From assembly GCA_949152475.1 (NCBI GenBank), contig OX424557.1:26411462-26475461 (forward strand): a stretch of 64,000 nucleotides of DNA. Direction: 5' to 3'. Of the stretch, positions 34,548-47,057 are shown one piece after another. This stretch comes from Terebella lapidaria (taxonomy: Eukaryota > Annelida > Polychaeta > Terebellida > Terebellidae). Within the stretch, counting starts at the first letter, position 1. Every line of letters starts with the position of its first letter. The notes under the pieces were generated by a model. The model was not told the DNA's origin. It made no database searches and saw nothing but the letters and a program-made list of their open reading frames with translations. Made by a program: the position numbers and the translations under genes.

Positions 34548-37500
34548 TAGGTTACCGGACCTTTGGTCTGATAACCTATTGCCGTGGCGTTGCGTCCGGC
34601 GTCCGTCGTCCGTCGTCCGTCCGTTCACATTTTTATCTTTAAAGTATATGGTCAAATCTTTCTGAAATTTTACACAAAAATACCTAAAAATATTTCCAGG
34701 AAAGGTTTTTTTTAGTTTTCTGATTTCCGCATTTTTTTCAAAATGGCGGCCATTTTTGACGAAAAATGTATGATTTTGGAATTTGGCGGCCATTATCTCA
34801 AAATCTGTTCAAATAACTTTTTTTCTTACTGATGCATAACACTCTTCATATGTACCCCTATGATGTGTATAAGTTTCGTTGTCCTTGAATCGCTCGAAGT
34901 GGGCCATTTTGGGCCCAAACTCGGCCCAAATGGGACTTTCCCATGTTAAACTCTCCTATGGTTTATAATGGGACACATTAAGCCTAATATCTCACTTAAT
35001 ATTGAGATTAGAGACTAGGAATCAATTGTGGACATATAGGAAATGATATATGCTGAATATTCTCATGACCTTGAATTTGACCTCTGACCTCGGTTTCAAG
35101 GTCAGAGCGGCCATTTTAGTAAAAAAAATGGCCAATTTTGGAGTTTGACGGTCGTTTACTCAAAATCTGTTCAATAACTTTATTTAGGTTACCGGACCTA
35201 TGGTCCGATAACCTATTGGCATGGCGTTGCGTCCGTCGTTCGTCGTCGTCGTCGTCCACATTTTTAGGTTACCGGACCTTTGGTCCGATAACCTATTGGC
35301 ATGGCGTTGCGTCCGTCGTCCGTCCGTCCGTCCGTCCGTCCGTCCGTCCGTCCGGCGTTAACATTTTTATCTTTAAAGTTAACGATCGAATCTTTCTGAA
35401 ATTTTGCACAAAAATGCCTAAAAATATTTTGAGAAGGAGGTATTTTTTTGTTTTTTGATTTTCGCATTTTTTTCAAAATGGCGGCCGTTTTTGTCGAAAA
35501 ACGCTCAATTTTGGACTTTGACGGCCATTTTCTCAAAAACTGTCTGATCAGTTTTGAGTTTTTGGTTTCAAAAGATTCCCCTCATATACCTCTGTGATAT
35601 GTATAAGTTTGGTTGCCCTAAATCTGCCGGTTTCCGTGTGGCGGCCATTTTGAATTTTTGGCGGGTCGGCGAAAAAAATTTTTTTCGCCCCAGATCGCAT
35701 TACTATCCATTTTGGGCCATTTCTAGAGCAAAAAAAAATTTTCACCCTTTGAAAAAAATTTTGGACTTAGAAAATTTTCGGCACTTTTTCCCTTCATAAT
35801 GGGAGCTGTCCTGACTGTACTCATAGAACGCTTGAAGATAGAGCTTAGAAATTGGCACTTTCAAATGGGAAGTCATATATGGCGACTTGTGTGGTGACCT
35901 TGAATTTGACCTTGGATGACCTTGAAAGGTCAAAACAGCCATTTTGGGGTCGAAAAACGCTCAAATTTGCACCTGGTCTGTATTTTCTCAAAAACTCTCT
36001 GATCAGTTCTGAGATTTTTGCTTAAAAAGATTCCTCTTATATACCTCTGTGCCGTGTATAAGTTTTGTTGCCCTTGAATCGCCGATCTCAGTGTGGCGGC
36101 CATTTTGAATTTTTGACGAGTTGGCGAAAAAAAATTTTTTCGCCCCAAATAACATTACTATCCATTTTGGGCCATTTCTAGGCAAAAACAAATTTTCACC
36201 CTTTGAAAAAAATTTTGGACTTGGAAAATTTTCGGCACTTTTTTCCTCCATAATGGGAGCTGTCAGGACTGTACTCATAGAACGCTTGAAGATAGAGCTT
36301 AGAAATTGGCACTTTCAAATGGGAAGTCATATATGGCGACTTGAGTGGTGACCTTGAATTTGACCTTGGATGACCTTGAAAGGTCAAAACAGCCATTTTG
36401 GGGTAAAAAAATGCCCAGATTTGCCTTTGTAGATGAAATGCTTGCAGATAGAGCTCATGTTTGCATTATGAACATATAGGAAGACATATATGGCACAACT
36501 AATGATGACCTTGAACTTGACGTCAGATGACCTTGAGTGCCAAATGTCTGACTTGGAATGTGTAAATTGACCTGAGCGGCCTAAACGATTCCACCCAACA
36601 TATAGAATATCAAATGCCGCACACATACATGTAATGGTTACATCGAAGTTCATACGGATGACCTTGATTGGTAAATCCCAAGGTCATATGTTTACACTGC
36701 GAACCTTGATTGGTAAATCTCAAGGTCTGTTCCCTGCCAATGCTGCCATGGCCAAACCAAAATTGTCCGGTAACCTATCTTAGCCTTTGGGCTAATTTTA
36801 TCTTTTTTGTTTACGGGCGAATTTTTCTGAAATTTTGCACAAAAATACTTAAAAATAATTCAACAAGGAGGTATTTTTTAGTTTTTTGATTTTCGCATTT
36901 TTTTCAAAATGGCGGCCATTTTCGACGAAAAATGCCTGATTTTGGACTTTGGCGGCCATTTTATCAAAATCTGTTCAGTAACTTTTTTTCTTTCTGATAC
37001 ATAAGACTCTTCATATGTACTCCTATGATGTCTATAAATTTCGTTGCGCTTGAATCGCTCGAAGTGTGCCATTTTGGCCCAAACTCGGCCCAAATGGGAC
37101 TTTCCCATGTTAAATTCTCCTATGCTTTATAATGGGACACATTATGCCTAATATCTCGCTTAATATTGAGATTAGAGACTAGGAATCAATTGTGGACATA
37201 TAGGAAATGATATATGCTGAATATTCTCGTGACCTTGAATTTGACCTCTGACCTCAGTTTCAAGGTCAGAGCACAAAATGGCTTATATCTGGCTTATTAT
37301 TGACTCTACAGCTAAGGAATCAATTGTGGACATATAGGAAATAATATATGCTGAATATTCTCGTGACCTTGAATTTGACCTCTGACCTCAGTTTCAAGGT
37401 CAGAGCACAAAATGGCTTATATCTCGCTTATTATCGACTCTACAGCTTAGGAATCAATTGTGGACATATAGGAAATGATATATGCTGAATATTCTGATGA

Positions 37501-38127
37501 CCTTGAATTTGACCTTCGACCTCATGTTCAAGGTCACAGGACAAAATGGCTAATATCTCGCTTGTTATCGACTTTACAGCTTAGCAATCAATTATGAACA
37601 TATAGGAAATGATATATGCAGATTATTGTCATGACCTTGAATTTGATCTTTGACTTCATTTTCAAGGTCACAGGACAAACAGGCTAATATCTTACTTATT
37701 ATCGATTTTACAGCTTAGGAATCAATTGTGGACATATAGGAAATGATATATGCTGAATATTCTCGTGACCTTGAATTTGACCTCTGACCTCATTTTCAAG
37801 GTCCAAAGACAAACTGGCTCATATCTCTATTGACTGTATGGCTTGGGAATCAATTGTGGACATGATATAGAAAATGATATACATTGAATATTTTGATGAC
37901 CTTGAATTTGACCTTTGCCCCTTCATTTTCAAGGCCACAGCACAAAATTGCTAATATCTCTCTGATTATTGAATTTACAGCTTAGCAATCAACTGTGGAC
38001 ATGATATATGCTTAATGTTATATATGCTGAATATTCTCTTGACCTTGAATTCAACCAGTGACCTGGCTAACATCTAAAATATTAAACATTGTCCGGTAAC
38101 CTATCTTCGGCCCTTGGCCTAATTTTG

Positions 38128-38330
38128 GACTGGTCGCCATGGACAATCAAGTCTAAGGGGTATTATGTAGGGGTATTATGTATGAACTCTGACCTTGATC
38201 TCAAATTATTTGGCCGAGTTGGCATTTTTCATTTTCGTCGATATCTGGGAAACGGTGCATCATAGAGCGAAACGGACGTTATTTTTGGACTCGTCGCCCT
38301 AGATAAACATGTCTAAGAGGTAAAAATCGT
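38128..38330. repeat. fragment of the 16.4-17.9 kb repeat family
   Basis: Shares ordered words with that array: GTCTAAGGGGTATTATGT, TTTTCGTCGATATCT, GGAAACGGTGCATCATAGAG, CGAAACGGACGTTATTTTTG and GACTCGTCGCCCTAGA. It abuts the tail at 38122, which suggests the two families have been in contact by insertion or exchange. Confidence 0.75.
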
Positions 38331-41106
38331 CGTAAAATGGCCAATTTTGGACTTTGACGGTCGTTTTCTCAAAATCTGTTCAGGAACTTTTTTTCTTATT
38401 GATGCATAACACTCCTCATAGGTACCCCTGTGACATGTATGAATTTCGTTGCCCTTGAATCGCTCGAAGTGGGCCATTTTGAGCCCAAACTCGGCCCAAA
38501 TGGGACTTTCCCATGTTAAATTCTCCTATGCTTTATAATGGGACACATTAAGCCTAATATCTCACTTAATATTGAGATTAGAGACTAGGGATCAATTGTG
38601 GACATATAGGAAATGATATATGCTGAATATTCTGGTGACCTTGAATTTGACCTCTGACCTCGGTTTCAAGGTCAGAGGGCCGTTTTCATCGAAAAATGGC
38701 CAATTTTGGACTTTGACGGTCGTTTTCTCAGAATCTGTTTAGTAACTTTTTTTCTTATCAATGCATAACATTCCTCATATGTACCCCTGTGACACGTATA
38801 AATTTCGTTGCCCTTGAATTTCTCGAAGTGGGCCATTTTGGGCCCAAACTCGGCCCAAATGGGACTTTCCCATGTTAAATTCTCCTATGCTTTATAATGG
38901 GACACATTAAGCCTAATATCTCATTTAATATTGAGATTAGAGACTAGGGATCAATTGTGGACATATAGGAAATGATATATGCTGAATATTCTCAGGGTCT
39001 TGAATTTGACCTCTGACCTCGGTTTCAAGGTCAGAGCACAAAATGTCTAATATCTTGCTTATTATCGAATTTACAGCTTAGGGATCAATTGTGGACATAT
39101 AGGAAATGATATATGCTGAATATTCTTGTGACCTTGAATTTGACCTCTGACCTCAGTTGCAAGATCAGAGCACAAAATGGCTAATATCTCGCTTATTATT
39201 GACTTTACAGTGTAGGAATCAATTATGAACTTATAGGAATTGATATATGCAGATTATTGTCATGACCTTGAATTTGACCTTTGACCTCATTATCAAAGTC
39301 ACAGGACAAAATGGCTAATATCTCACTTATTATCGATTTTACAGCTTAGGGATCAATTGTGGACATATAGGAAATGATATATGCTGAATATTCTCGTGAC
39401 CTTGAATTTGACTTCTGACCTCAGTTTCAAGGTCAGAGCACAAAATGGCTAATATCTCGCTTATTATTGACTTTACAGTGTAGGAATCAATTATGAACTT
39501 ATAGGAAATGATATGTGCAGATTATTGTCATGACCTTGAATTTGACCTTTGACCTCATTTTCAAAGTCACAGGACAAAATGGCTAATATCTCATTTATTA
39601 TCGATTCTACAGCTTAGGGAGCAATTGTGGACATATAGGAAATGATATATGCTGAATATTTTTGTGACCTTGAATTTGACCTGTGACCTCACTTTCAAGC
39701 TCAAGAGCACAAAATGGCTAATATCTCGCGTATTAGCGACGTTACTGCTTAGGAATCAATTGTGGACCTTTTGGAAATGATATATGCAGATTATTGCCAT
39801 GATCTTGAATTTGACCTTTGACCTCATTTTTAAGATCACAGGACAAAATGGCTAATATCTCGCTCCTTATTGATTTACAGCTCAGGAATCAATTGTGAAG
39901 ATACAGGAAGTGATAAACAGATTATATACAGATTGCAGATTATTCTCATGATCTTGGATTTGACCTTTGACCTAAATTTAAAGGTCATGGGACAAAATGA
40001 CTAATACCTCACTTATTATCGACTTGACTGCTTAAGAATCAATTGTGAACATATAGAAAATGATGTATGCTGAATATTGCCATGACGATGAATTCAACCT
40101 TTGACCTAATTTTCAAGGTCAAAGGCAAAATGCCTAATATCTTGCTTCTCTATTGACTTTATAGCTTGGGAACCAATTGTGGACATATTGAAAACGATAT
40201 ACAGTGAATATTCTGCTGACCTTGAATTTGACTTTGATTTTATTTTCAAGGTCAGAGCACAAAATGGCTAATATCTTGCTTATCATCGACTTTACAGCTT
40301 AGGAATCAATTATGGACACAATGGAAATGAAAGATGCTGAATATTCTCATGACCTTGAACTTCACCTTTGACCTCGTTTTTGAGGTCAGATCATAAATGG
40401 CTAATATCTCACTTATTTCGACTTTACAGCTTAGGTATCAATTGTGGATGTACTAGGAATGATATATGCTGAATGTTCTCTTGACCTTGAATTGACCAAC
40501 CACCTTATTTTCAAGGTCATGGGACAAAAGGCTAATATCTAAAATATATATTGTCCGGTAACCTTTCTTAGCCCTTGGGCTAATTTTTCAGGACTTATGG
40601 GGAAAGTTAAGATAGGAAATTTAACATTGGGTCCGCCCGTAACGCCCATCCGTTCACCCGTCCGTCCGTCCGTCCGTCTAGCCGTCCGTCCGTCCGTCGT
40701 CCGTCCGGGTCTGTAACTTTTTTTTTGACATGATGAATTTCCCCATAAATTTGTGAGAACATACCTTGGGCCAGTATCTAAAGAGGTTTTTTGAATTTTT
40801 TGATTGAATCGTTTTTGCCTATTTGGCGGCCATTTTTGATGAAAAATTGCCAATTTTGGACTTTGGAGGCCATTTTCTAAAAAACTGTCTGATCAGTTTT
40901 GAGATTTTTGTTTCAAAACATTCTTTTTATGTACCTTTATGACGTGTATAAGTTTCATTGCCCAAAATTTCACCCAATTTCCTTCATATTGGGAGCTGTG
41001 CAGAGTAAACTCATAGAACACTTGAAGATAGAGCCTAAGTATTGGCACATTCAAATGGGAAATCATATATTGCAGTTTGAGTGATGACCTTGAATTTGAC
41101 CTTCAA

Positions 41107-43960
41107 TGACCTTCGATTCAATAAATAATGAAATCATCGTGAATATATATTTCTCTACTTCAATTACATTACAGCATCAATTGCTATTGCTATGAAGTAT
41201 TGCCGTATACCATTGTAGGTTCAATATTCAGTGGCAGTAGCAGTTTCATTGCCCTTGAATCGCCGGTCTGCGTGTGGCGGCCATTTTGATTTTTTGACGG
41301 GTCGGCTAATTAATGGAAATTATATGATATGAATGCTACGTCTGACAGCGATTCTATTGAGCTCTGTGTGGAGCCGACACCGTGTTTATGGAGGAAGTGT
41401 TGTGGTATTTCCTGGATATTTAATACACCTGTCAGCACCTCGACTGTCACTGATCAAAAGTCACACAATGTCTTACTCCAACACTTCATTAGGACTTCAC
41501 ATCTCGCATCGTCAACAGCTAATGATCTTGTGCACACTCTTTATGTGATGTCTTCGAGAAAATTATGTGTATATATTTCAGAATACCGGTATATTCTATG
41601 AAACAAATCCCCGATACCATGCTGTATAATCTGTGTTTGTTACAAGGCAGTGGTAGGTTGAAATTAATATTTGCAAACATTCAGAGAGAGAGAGAGAGAG
41701 AGAGAGTAACTTATGATCAGAGAATGTCAAGATGAAATATCGCCATATTTTTTTTTTTGCTTTCCAGGACTACCTACCTACTGCTTTCCAGGAAAAAAAC
41801 ATATTGTAGAATACTGGTCCAAATATACATATTGAACAATTTCGTGGAAAGTTAGTTTTTTTTTCCAATCTGTTTAACCATTGCTAATTCAGCCTTCAAT
41901 ACTTCGATACAAGATGTGAATTGGGCATACAATAAACATAATAGTTATTATATAATGGTCCCACATGAACACCGGGCTTTGCAAGTTTACTTGACCATTT
42001 GAACATTCAACTCTATATTTGAATCTCGGATATATTCAATCGGACTTACAGAAAATTGTTGAATCTGAACAGCCCCTGTTGAGTGTTACATTGTTTTTTG
42101 AAATGCTGACTTCTAATTAGTCCATTCTACTCACAGTCAACCACAATTACGTGTTCATTACACAGGCGTAATTACACTGGAACAACTGCAAAAACAACAG
42201 ACACAACAGGGGTAAAATAACACATTTTACACTTTAATGTACTATTCAAACACCAGAAAATTTCTTTGATTCTGCTGATATCTATGATTCGACCATCTGT
42301 AATTAATGGTGCCTGTATTGGACCGCGATTCGACTTTGTTAATGAAAGACAATCAATAATTTAAATATTGACAAATCGTACTCATGCACCTAGGAGAGTG
42401 GTTACACGGCGTACTAGAGGCACCACATGTAATTTTTATTTTTTTTTTATAATTTTACACATTGTCATACCAGTTTTCATTCGCGTCAGGTTTCATTGGC
42501 TGCATTCACTTCCAATAGTATTACTTGAAGATGGATTCACTTGTATATGCAATATATATATTTGTCAAAAACTTTGAGAACCTGTTTCTTTATACAACTA
42601 TGTTTCCTAGTTGTATAAACTGCTTGAGTGTGTGTTTCAGTCTATTATTTAATTGTTTTATTGTAGTATTGTCGACATTCACCCGTCACGCCAATTTACA
42701 TTGTAATGAACATTCTCACCCTATAGTACATGACGTAAGTAACCGGTACAGTACAAACTCATACAACAGTATCCCACAAGAGGCGCTGACACTTGAATAT
42801 CTTGATCAAGTGCAATGAGAATAATTCCTCATGCTCCATTGTGTGGCCGAGACCTCGGCTGATTGCAATGTTTTTGTTTCCGATCCATTGTTTCCCAATC
42901 AATGGAATCCACACGCGGTAATTGTCATTAGTAGACGATGTTGAGTAAACAGACTTGGGATGCTAACTTGGACTCTCCCGGGAGAATTGACGCACGACCT
43001 TGTTTATAATTGCTATCAAAATATTGAACCATTTTGCTGACACAGTGAATGAGATACAATTGTTATCAATTTAGCATTGTCAAAATCTGTAAATTGGTTA
43101 ATTCTTCTCGAATTGGAGTACAGATATATATATTTTCAATTATTTCTAAAACTTATCAAGATGGAAAATAATCTGGATTTAAATATCCAGATACATCTCC
43201 ACTTCTACAAACGTAAGAATGAATAAATGAATCTTTATTTTCATTTCCAATTGTATGATACATTTGAACATAATTCAGCAAAAGTAGTTTTTTTAATGAA
43301 AATGATGGACAAGCTTAGTAAAGCTTACTGTCTTCCAGCTTGCATGTGAAGAAAAGAAAATTACTAGATAAACAATGATCTGATATTGTGGATTCAAACA
43401 AACCATCGCCTCAAACCACGCAGGACTATGGTATTAAAATAATAAATAGATAAACATCAAGCACCAGATCAGGCAGCGTGAAACACATAAATCAGACATA
43501 ATAGTAGCTTCAAGTGGCTTCAATATATGTTTATCATGCTTATGCTTACAGTAATTAAAATAGTATTATAGTAATTACTGTACTCTAAGTCTTACATTGA
43601 TTTTCAAATTCAACATTAAGTCATATACTGTATTGGTCATAATAGTGGCATGTGCCCTAATAGTAAAGCGCACCCCTCTTTTCCCCCCAAATATTCGAAT
43701 TTTATAACCTTGTAATTAACTTCATATCATAACTTCAAATCTCAGAGTGTTTCCATCCATATATTTATGCTATTTGACACGGGTATTTTAATCAGTGTTT
43801 TTCTCAAATTTGACTTCAAGTTCGACCTCATTTTTGCGTGCGCTGCTGCAGGAGGTCTTGCTTTGGCGCGCCGTGCTACTATTAGGAACAATACGGCAGT
43901 CATATAATGGAGCTAACCATCAGCTCAGCAACATTCATTTATTGGGCTAGAATACCTCCT
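41107..43960 (+). repeat. U block 1, upstream of RhoGEF copy A
   Basis: Paralogous to 49045-51400, 55250-57000 and 57270-60050. It includes a ~170-bp segment at 41336-41510 (ATTGAGCTCTGTGTGGAGCC), a short (GA)n at about 41684-41706 and a conserved ~250-bp island at 42772-43020. No complete gene was found. From about 43140 on it is nearly identical to 59220-60050, much closer than to block 2. Confidence 0.85.
42772..43020. promoter_or_regulatory. conserved non-coding island, copy 1
   Basis: CCCACAAGAGGCGCTGACAC through TCTCCCGGGAGAATTGACGC is almost unchanged among four blocks (copies at 50843-51090, 56705-56950, 58902-59100), while flanking DNA has drifted. It holds three inverted repeats: CACTTGA/TCAAGTG, CCATTG/CAATGG and the perfect TCTCCCGGGAGA. 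It lies about 1.3 kb before the copy A ATG. No open frame runs through it. Confidence 0.6.
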
Positions 43961-43974
43961 CAAACAATAAGCTG

Positions 43975-44260
43975 ATTGGTGTCATCTCATGAATTGTGTT
44001 CATTCACACAAGTCACTGTCAGAATGATCAGCTGCTGTTCAAGTAGTATCTTTGTCAGTGAAGCAGCCAATCAAGGTTATCATGCAGCAGCCAGTTAACT
44101 CATTACGATATGACATTATACACTTGACATTTGATATAGCCAATCAGAGGCCGCGAGGCAGCTTCACCAAGCCCCGCCTCTGTCGGTCACGGTTCAGTGG
44201 TCAGCAAAGAATGGATCTTCAATAAAAGGGCCTCAGCAACCCAAAGTCTTCACAGTTGTC
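43975..44260 (+). promoter_or_regulatory. core promoter of RhoGEF copy A
   Basis: Contains a reverse CCAAT (ATTGG 43975-43979), CCAAT at 44067-44071 and 44140-44144, a GC box CCCCGCC at 44172-44178 and a TATA-like AATAAAAGG at 44221-44229, 87 bp before the ATG. The same set and spacing recurs before copies B and C. Confidence 0.75.
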
Positions 44261-44315
44261 TCCATCGACTCACAGTTATTAGGTTTGGGGCTGAATAATC
44301 AAGAGTAACTCCAAG

Positions 44316-47057
44316 ATGGCATTTTTGATGTGTGGATCAGAAGGGGGACACAATAAGGATAATATTCCCGGAATTAGACCAAACAACCCAACAACACAAT
44401 GCTTTGGTGAGTGAACGCATCTATTCAATTCATCGCAAGCATATACATCATTTACTGCATTCTAATCAAATTTGCAGTGGATAATCCCAATATTGTTCAT
44501 TTTAGGTTTGCAGACAATGTTGTCACAACCAACACAGATGGAATCTTTCACGGTGCCAATCACAAGGGGCGAGATTGGTTTTGGATTCACTGTCACTGGA
44601 TCCAACCCTGCAAAGATCAAAGCTGTCAAACAAGGTACATTACATAAATTTCACGATCGTCCGAAAGCAGTCTGTCCGAATCTACTCACAAGTATCACAA
44701 AAATCATTTTTTATTTTATTAATTTTACCAGAGTCTACAGCTTATCTGGCTGGTCTAAGGAAAGGTGACAGTGTCATCAGAATCAACGGAGAGAACGTGT
44801 CTGGTTTCCTGGCCGAGAGTGTTGCCAAGATTGTCAGGTTAGAGAAAATAATGTGTAAATGAAGTTAAAAGCATCATAATGTGAGACTGTACTTACTGGT
44901 AATGAACAATCTATATATAGAATAAATTTATCTTTCAGGGAGTCAAAAAAGCACATCGTTCTGGAGATTGAGAGAAAATGTAGAATAGACACAACTCCAA
45001 AACAGCAACTTGATCCAGAACCCACAAGTTTAGGGCCGCTTGAGACTCAAGAGTCAAGAGGACTCCTGACTGACTGTGACCACGAACAGGATCTTGTGTC
45101 TGCAGTCGACGACTTGATCCACTGTGAGAAGCAGTTTCTGGCCCAGATGCATTATGGGAGTCAGAGATATTCCGCTCCCCTGAGACGTGATCTAATATCG
45201 CCCACAGAACACGTGACATTGTTCCAAAATGTGGAAAAACTCGTGGCACTCTCTGAGTACCACTTGCACAAGTTAGAGCTGGAGGTAGCGGGATACACAG
45301 AGACACAGAGAGACACCATCGGCTCGGTATACTTGCCCAAGTCTCTGATGATGTCGGATGTCTATGAGCAGTATTGTAATGGAATCCAGAACTCACTCCG
45401 CCTCCTTGCTGAGCTCAGAGAGTACGAAGAGTTTGAGGCCTTCCTCAAAGTGAGACACATTGTGATGAAGCCTCGTTGCATGTGAATAGGCTGTCACGAA
45501 AATGATGGAAAAGACATTCATGAATATGCATGTACATATATTAATCTTTGTGTATTAACAGGAAGATTATCAAAAGAGAGAAGAGACAACAATTTCTGCT
45601 TTCATACGATCACCACTACAGGTAAATATAACTCTCGGTTTAGGATAATTTTTCAAGTGTTATTATGTGCAAGCATATATAATAATAATAGATTGGAAGA
45701 AAATAATGTCAGATTTCTGTTTCACACATTCCATTGGTTTTTTTTCAGCATTTAACAAATCTGACGGAGTGCTTACAGCAGATTCTCTCACAATGTGAAA
45801 CTACTGACTCCCCAGTTCACAACCTGGCTCAAGTCGTGGACAGTGAGTGTACCTTTCATCATTGATTAATGATGTTACGAAAGTAGGGCATCGGCACATT
45901 TTACTCAAATAAGCACGTGATCCAACTAAGTAGAACATCTTGTTTATGAATCCTTGACTTTACAGCACTGCGACAGACCTGTAACCGTATCAACGAAAAC
46001 AACACCCGTCGCTCTACCAGTATGACGTCACTGATCTCAAGGTCATCCTGCAGTTCCAGGGCATCCGCATCATCAAGATCATCTCTGGGATCCGTGTCCA
46101 GTTTGTCGTCAGTCAGCAGTCTGGATTCCTTGTCCAGCAGTTTTGCCTCGCCTCTCTCTAGATCTGGTCCTGGATCGTCCAAGAGTGGATCCAACACTGG
46201 ATCATCCCCAGACAGTACTGGATCCTTCCCTCACAGTGTTGGATCATCCTCTAGCAGCATCGGGTCCAGTGTGGATCCTGACGTCATGGACATCCAGAGT
46301 CGACTCATCTTCTCAGATGATGTCCAGGTATGCATACTCTATGACTCATTGACGTGGTCTCTGTATTTAATTTCTGATATTTCAATATATACACCTGTAT
46401 CAAAACATGGTTTTGGAGTTCCGATGCTTTCTCCTTTCAGCCGTTCCAATTAGCCACAGCAACACGTCACATGGTATACGCAGGCGAGCTGACTCATGTC
46501 AACGGAGACAAGGTTTGTTGTTTTAGACTGCTAAAAATTACTGATCCGGACATAAATTGAAGCAATGAGAGGTAAATTTAAAATAACTCTGAACAGTCTA
46601 TATATGCAGTATTGATACCCGATTTCAGCTGTACATCATTCTGCTGAGTGATTTGCTGCTGCTGACAAAGTTGGAGGTTGACGATCGTCTGCTTTTGGTG
46701 GAAAACCCGATCCTTCTTAATGATGTCATCAATACCGAATATGGGGAGTCTGATTGTAAGTAACAATATATAGTGAAAATTGGCATTGACAAAAGTATAC
46801 TAAAACACAAGTGGTATGGCAGGCCTAGCTGAATGTAAGATATGCCCTAACAAAACATTTTTTTTTTGTGTTTGACAGCACTAAACATGTGTCTGACGAT
46901 CGAGGCCGGGATCGACGAGGATTGGGTGGAGGAATGTGACGTCATCCTCACAGCGCCCTCTCTCGAGCAGAAATACACCTGGAAAAACATCTTGGAACAG
47001 CGGATAAAATCCTGCCAAGCCCAACCAGACTTCTTGAATGCTGAAAACTTCTTCTGA
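44316..47057 (+). CDS. PDZ-DH-PH Rho guanine nucleotide exchange factor, copy A
   Basis: Ten exons: 44316-44406, 44506-44634, 44732-44837, 44939-45449, 45562-45621, 45749-45842, 45966-46327, 46441-46512, 46629-46755, 46879-47057; 576 aa, all phases consistent. PDZ (about residues 43-120) has GFGFTVTG as carboxylate loop and GLRKGDSVIRINGENVSGF. The DH region (about 155-355) starts LVSAVDDLIHCEKQFL and ends LRQTCNRINENN; its CR3 (ISAFIRSPLQHLTNLTECL) lacks the usual KPVQR. A Ser-rich linker follows, then PH (RHMVYAGELTHVNGDKLYII, LSDLLLLTK, C-terminal helix YTWKNILEQRI), and the end NAENFF. DH-PH proteins load GTP on Rho GTPases at membranes. Relative to C it lacks six residues (18 nt) before DTIGSVYLP. 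TIAM and PDZ-RhoGEF are the closest known layouts. Catalysis is not assured. Confidence 0.92.

Larger units (their letters stand above)
30442..41106. mobile_element. nested cluster of Helentron/pearl-like elements
   Basis: Six element heads carry a hairpin such as TAGGTTACCGGACC-TAT-GGTCCGATAACCTA at 30444-30474, 30653-30683, 33457-33487, 34548-34578, 35185-35215 and 35265-35295. Each is followed by ATTGGCATGGCGTTGCGTCC and a variable CGTC/CCGT array, then ACATTTTTATCTTT, a stretch with AAAATGGCGGCC, and tandem ~134-bp core units. Five tails read TTGTCCGGTAACCTATCTT then TTAGCCCTTGGGCTAA or a variant, before a T-run (32071-32100, 33026-33056, 36767-36794, 38092-38122, 40554-40583). Terminal palindromes, an internal microsatellite, a tandem core and T-rich insertion sites match non-autonomous Helentron-associated (HINE) and bivalve pearl elements. 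No Rep/helicase is encoded here, so the class is inferred. Confidence 0.8.

Noticed and set aside
41329-41601. Frame of about 50 codons (SDSIELCVEPTPCLW...) present in four U blocks
   Set aside because: The frame is not kept in the 55250 copy, another frame is equally open, and no splice sites or promoter support a gene; treated as part of the duplicated block.
44935-45396. 153-codon minus-strand frame over RhoGEF exon 4 (also at 52392-52877 and 61042-61521)
   Set aside because: It is antisense to a well-supported DH exon, has no splice or domain support, and recurs only because the genes are paralogues.
45901-46197. Acidic Asp/Leu-rich minus-strand frame over exon 7 (also in copies B and C)
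   Set aside because: It is the reverse frame of the Ser-rich linker; codon bias of Ser/Gly repeats leaves the antisense open.
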